This document shows positions 61,037 through 64,000 of a DNA stretch of 64,000 nucleotides, piece by piece (the first letter of the stretch is position 1; each line of letters starts with the position of its first letter). The position numbers and the translations under genes were made by a program. Origin of the DNA: Cohnella fermenti (GTDB lineage: Bacteria > Bacillota > Bacilli > Paenibacillales > Paenibacillaceae). The notes under the pieces are model-generated. The model was not told where the DNA came from. It searched no databases and saw only the letters and a program-made list of their open reading frames with translations. Location: NCBI RefSeq assembly GCF_004801405.1, contig NZ_SSOB01000002.1, positions 248,001-312,000 on the forward strand, in the 5' to 3' direction.

Positions 61037-62407
61037 ATGACGACATATATGAACGATGCACACGCCAACGATACGCGCGACTTCCTGCAGGTCAGCGGCG
61101 AACACTTCGCCGTGAACGGCGAGAACGTTCTGCTCCGCGGCTTCGGCCTCGGCTCCTGGATGAATCTCGAGCACTTCATGATCGGCCTTCCCGGCACCGA
61201 CACGATGATCAAGCAAGCGTTCTCCGACGTGTACGGCCCGGAACGGAGCGGCGCCTTCTTCCATAAGTTCCTGCTGGAATTCGTGGACGAGAGGGACTTC
61301 GCGTACTTGAAGAGCCTCGGCGTCAACCACATCCGCATCCCGTTCAACTACAAGTACTTCATCGACGACCAGAACCCGGAGACGATCAAGGAGGAAGGCT
61401 TCGTCTATCTTGACCATGTGCTCTCCCTGTGCGCCCGGTTCCAGATTTACGGCATTCTCGACCTGCACTCGGTGCCGGGCGGGCAGAATCCCGACTGGCA
61501 TTGCGACACGTCGAGCGGCTTGCCGCTGTTCTGGGAATTCGGCGCGCTGCGGGATACGGTCATCCGCCTGTGGGGGCACATGGCGCAGCGCTATCGCGGC
61601 AACCCGTGGATGGGCGCCTACGACATCGTCAACGAGCCTTCGCTTGTGAAGGACGCCAAGGTGTTCAACGAGTTCTACCGCAAGGTGATCGCGGAGATTC
61701 GCCGGTACGACGCCGATCATATCATCTTCATCGAGGGCAACGCGTTCACGACCGACTTCTCGATGCTCGATCCGGTGGACGATCCGCAGGTTGCCTACGA
61801 GTTCCACTTCTATCCGTTCGTCAAGGAACCGGCCGTGCTTACGGAGGAGATGGCGCGTCCGCGCCGCCGGGAGATCTTCAAGGAGGCGTTCGACGAGCTG
61901 CTGGCGGTGCGCGGCAAGTACAAGCGCCCCGTCTGGTGCGGGGAGCTCGGCCTCGTCTGGGAGCCGGAGCGGATCGGCTTCCTGACATCGATCATGGAAG
62001 ACATGCTGGAGCTGTGCGAGACGAACGATGTCTCCTGGGCGCTGTGGACGTACAAGGACGCCGCTTGCATGGGCATTGTCTACCCCTGCGAAGAGACGCT
62101 GTGGCGACAGCTCACAGGCCGCATCCGCGAGGGGTGGAACCAACACGAGGAGCAGGCGAAGGGGGAAGCGCTTGTCGACTACATGGCGGCAACGTACTTC
62201 AAGCCGATCTCCGCGGAGATGCGGTACCCGCTCCAGTTCCGGATGCGAACGATTATGCAGGTCGTCTGCGTGGAGCAGAACCTGAAGCCGTTCCTGCGGG
62301 AGGTGCCGTGGGAGGACGCGCTCAAGCTGCCGGAGTCGTTCCATTGGGACCAATGCGCGACCTGGGGCGAGCTGGAGGTTCTGGTGAAGCGGTGTACGGG
62401 GGCGTAA
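61037..62407 (+). CDS. Cytoplasmic GH5 glycoside hydrolase
   Basis: 456 residues, no signal peptide. The GH5 TIM barrel (about 20-345) has LRGFGLGSWMN, LGVNHIRIPFNY, LDLHSVPGGQN, acid/base Glu200 in AYDIVNEPS and nucleophile Glu303 in PVWCGELGLVW. A C-terminal part of about 110 residues is helical and has no clear family. AAGGAG precedes the ATG, 18 nt after the permease. As last gene of the importer operon it probably hydrolyses imported beta-linked oligosaccharides (glucan, mannan or similar). The exact subfamily is not clear. Confidence 0.92.
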   Translation: MTTYMNDAHANDTRDFLQVSGEHFAVNGENVLLRGFGLGSWMNLEHFMIGLPGTDTMIKQAFSDVYGPERSGAFFHKFLLEFVDERDFAYLKSLGVNHIRIPFNYKYFIDDQNPETIKEEGFVYLDHVLSLCARFQIYGILDLHSVPGGQNPDWHCDTSSGLPLFWEFGALRDTVIRLWGHMAQRYRGNPWMGAYDIVNEPSLVKDAKVFNEFYRKVIAEIRRYDADHIIFIEGNAFTTDFSMLDPVDDPQVAYEFHFYPFVKEPAVLTEEMARPRRREIFKEAFDELLAVRGKYKRPVWCGELGLVWEPERIGFLTSIMEDMLELCETNDVSWALWTYKDAACMGIVYPCEETLWRQLTGRIREGWNQHEEQAKGEALVDYMAATYFKPISAEMRYPLQFRMRTIMQVVCVEQNLKPFLREVPWEDALKLPESFHWDQCATWGELEVLVKRCTGA

Positions 62408-62416
62408 AGCCGAGGA

Positions 62417-62465
62417 TAAGCCAAGGAGAGAATTCCCTCTCGCGGGGAATTCTCTCCTTGGCTTA
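62417..62465 (+). terminator. Very strong hairpin after GH5
   Basis: A perfect 21-bp stem (62417-62437 with 62445-62465), 7-nt loop, no long T run. It ends 6 bp before the stop of the convergent membrane-protein gene and can serve both directions. Confidence 0.85.
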
Positions 62466-62470
62466 CCTGG

Positions 62471-63142
62471 TTATGATGCCGTCAATTCGTTCCCGCAGAA
62501 CTCGCACTCTCGCGATTCTCCCGGAAGGACCATGGTACTGGACCCGCAGCCTTGGCAGACGACAGCCCGCGGGCTTGCCGCTGCCGGCCGAGAGGCGGCT
62601 CCGCCCGCGTCCGGGATTCCGGAGACCGGATTCGGATCGCTTCTCCGCTCGCCCGACACAGCCTCGAGTCCATTGCCCGTCAGCCCCTTCAACTGCTGAA
62701 TGTATCTCATGTCCTGCTCGACATCGCGGTAGCGAATCCCCGTTCTGGCGGCAATCTCGTTATAATCCGCCACTCCTCCTTCTGCCAGGCGAGCGTAAAT
62801 CCGATACCGCTCTTGCATCTTGGCTCTCCGTCTCTTGCCCAAGCCATAGAAGACGAATGCAGGCGTCAATAGCACGGCAGCGACGATCATCAGCCCCACC
62901 ACAAGCTCCCCGGGCGTCAGAACGTTTTCCCCCCAATAGTTTATTACGATAATAATAACGGACCAGACAAGCCACATCCAGGTGAAGAAGTGCCCGGTTA
63001 CCTCATAATCCTTGTCGCGCAGGTGATTCACATTGGCATGAGCCAGAAAGCGGATCAGAATAAGCAGAATTGCCAATGGGAAAAACAGAATCGTAAGCCA
63101 TATAATCAGTCCGTTGCTGATTTTAGGTTGGTTGAGTTCCAT
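62471..63142 (-). CDS. Membrane protein with C-terminal zinc ribbon
   Basis: 223 residues. Three helices (about 12-34, 52-70, 78-100), a basic KRRRAKMQERYRIYARL segment that starts a helical winged-helix-like region (about 108-150, NEIAARTGIRYRDVEQDMRYI), an Ala/Pro linker, and a zinc ribbon VVCQGCGSSTMV...RECEFCGNEL (about 193-220). AAGGGGG precedes the ATG. Function unknown. A decayed paralogue follows upstream, and a zinc-ribbon gene ends at 63852. Confidence 0.75.
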   Translation of the reverse strand: MELNQPKISNGLIIWLTILFFPLAILLILIRFLAHANVNHLRDKDYEVTGHFFTWMWLVWSVIIIVINYWGENVLTPGELVVGLMIVAAVLLTPAFVFYGLGKRRRAKMQERYRIYARLAEGGVADYNEIAARTGIRYRDVEQDMRYIQQLKGLTGNGLEAVSGERRSDPNPVSGIPDAGGAASRPAAASPRAVVCQGCGSSTMVLPGESRECEFCGNELTAS

Positions 63143-63182
63143 CGCGATGCCCCCTTCGCCAAGTCACCGAGCTTGCTCAAGT

Positions 63183-63392
63183 TGCTTATTCTACGTAAAG
63201 CTTGTTGCCGCATTACTCGCATACCGTGGATTCGTCGGGGAATAGCGCCGGGCCGGAGCCGCAGCCCCGGCAGACGACGGTATGCCCCCGGTCGTATTCC
63301 TCGATTCCGCGAACAACCCTTGATACACGCGATATCGTTCCGCCATCATGTTCCTGCGATTGTTGTGCGCCAGAAGGAAGATAATGCTCTCA
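63183..63392 (-). pseudogene. Remnant of a paralogue of the membrane/zinc-ribbon protein
   Basis: Minus-strand reading gives IIFLLAHNNRRNMMAERYRVYQGLF in one frame, then HTVVCRGCGSGPALFPDESTVCE, a stop (TAA), and CGNKLYV in another. These match the neighbour's RRRAKMQERYRIYARL and VVCQGCGSSTMVLPGESRECEFCGNEL. A frameshift, a stop where Phe is expected, and loss of the first half show a dead copy. It starts at the stop codon of the next upstream gene. Confidence 0.7.
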
Positions 63393-63836
63393 GGTTCCCT
63401 CTTCCTGCGCGGCAGAGTTGATTCTATATAGAATCATAAGTCCCATCAGCAGCAAAGCAATGGCCAAGGCTGCGAATTGGATTAGCCCATAGACAACGAT
63501 AGGCACGTCCAGAATCCATGAGAAGACGATCGCGACCGCCAACGCGACGAGAAGGTAGAGCGCGGCGATCACTCCCATTCCCGCATAGGAAGGGAACAGT
63601 CTTCTTGAACGGGGCAAGCTCGTCGCATAGTGCATGGCAGTCCCATACAGGAGACCTTCTCCAAGGATCAGAGCCACCGTCGTTATCCAGGTGTGGCCGG
63701 TCCTGCTGAGCGGAGCGTCAATCAGCGCCACCAGCGCTGCGGTCAAGAGCAATGCCGCCGCGAACAATGCCGTTACGAGGAGCGGCACTGCCCGTCCGGC
63801 TTCGTTGACTTGAGGCGTTCCCCCATCGTTCTGCAT
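63390..63836 (-). CDS. Small four-helix membrane protein
   Basis: 148 residues with four or five hydrophobic segments (about 16-40, 48-68, 84-108, 115-136) and a short polar tail. AAAGGAGG lies 9 nt before the ATG. It starts 15 nt after the stop of the zinc-ribbon gene and probably shares its transcript. No family recognised. Confidence 0.7.
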   Translation of the reverse strand: MQNDGGTPQVNEAGRAVPLLVTALFAAALLLTAALVALIDAPLSRTGHTWITTVALILGEGLLYGTAMHYATSLPRSRRLFPSYAGMGVIAALYLLVALAVAIVFSWILDVPIVVYGLIQFAALAIALLLMGLMILYRINSAAQEEGT

Positions 63837-63851
63837 CTGCGTTCCCCTCCT

Positions 63852-64000
63852 TTATTCCGACAGCCTGGTGCCGCATTCGAGGCAGAATTTCTGCCCCGGC
63901 TTTGCTTCGCGCTGGCAGCTCGGGCAAGTCCGGCGAAGACTTGTTCCGCACTCCGGACAGAACTTGCCGCTCGGGTCGACTTCCGTCCCGCACTGACCGC
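63852..64000 (-). CDS. C-terminal double zinc ribbon of a protein that runs beyond the window
   Basis: About 49 codons to the stop at 63852-63854: GQCGTEVDPSGKFCPECGTS, then RTCPSCQREAKPGQKFCLECG. These are two consecutive CxxC-CxxC zinc ribbons as found at the ends of bacterial membrane or virion-core-like (SPFH) proteins. The main body is outside the window, so no function is assigned. Confidence 0.75.
   Translation of the reverse strand, partial: GQCGTEVDPSGKFCPECGTSLRRTCPSCQREAKPGQKFCLECGTRLSE

Overview
The window is GC-rich chromosomal DNA from a spore-former-type Firmicute, most likely Paenibacillaceae (high-GC Paenibacillus or Cohnella). The grounds are the RlmN sequence type, an SLH-domain surface protein, many carbohydrate ABC systems with glycoside hydrolases, NarL-type two-component pairs, and strong AGGAGG ribosome sites with frequent GTG/TTG starts. 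No rRNA, tRNA, CRISPR array, insertion sequence or prophage was seen.

Layout. 1-9.8 kb: rlmN (cut by the window edge), small membrane/CBS proteins, a PadR regulator with two tandem YhgE/Pip-like membrane proteins, a His-rich zinc/cobalt CDF exporter behind a SmtB-like palindrome, an HNH nuclease, a divergent MarR/NAD(P)H oxidoreductase pair and a CPBP protease. 9.9-14.2 kb: a NarL two-component pair, an MDR oxidoreductase with its own MarR regulator, and a Bax-inhibitor-1 protein. 14.3-23.4 kb: GH42 beta-galactosidase with divergent AraC, an orphan class-I isoprenoid-synthase-like gene, an orphan sensor kinase, a DEAD-box helicase and a luciferase-like monooxygenase. 23.8-34.2 kb: a carbohydrate ABC importer, an SLH surface protein, an 864-aa secreted protein of unrecognised function, a GntR/HutC regulator and a GH4 glycosidase. 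34.2-37.8 kb: DUF5658-like protein, secreted GH43-CBM-AbfB enzyme, aldo/keto reductase. 38.4-46 kb: signalling block (kinase, regulator, large double-kinase hybrid, CHASE-GGDEF-EAL protein). 46.5-53.1 kb: SGNH/CE2-like esterase, a GH3 with reversed domain order, LacI regulator, and two internally deleted gene remnants. 53.1-55.3 kb: AT-rich island with a matrixin-like protease and a secreted partner. 55.4-62.4 kb: two-component pair divergent from an ABC importer plus cytoplasmic GH5. 62.4-64 kb: small membrane/zinc-ribbon proteins and the wreck of a paralogue.

Two signals stand out. First, the site TTGTAGTAACAA (or its complement) lies before four transcription units between 26.9 and 32.8 kb: the ABC importer, the SLH plus 864-aa pair, the GntR gene and GH4. 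At GH4 it fills the 17-bp spacer of a near-consensus promoter. This ties the units into one candidate regulon for surface capture and breakdown of an unknown glycan. Second, an unnamed intergenic repeat, built on a palindromic core close to ATGTGATTTTTCACAT, recurs at 51-52 bp spacing (five helical turns). It forms a conserved four-core cassette of about 185 bp at three loci (both orientations), a 5 x 52 bp tandem array at a fourth, and degenerate copies at a fifth. A second, unrelated 52-bp tandem repeat sits beside one cassette.

Most of the window is a glycan-sensing and glycan-use neighbourhood: each enzyme or transporter block carries its own regulator (AraC, GntR, LacI, two-component).
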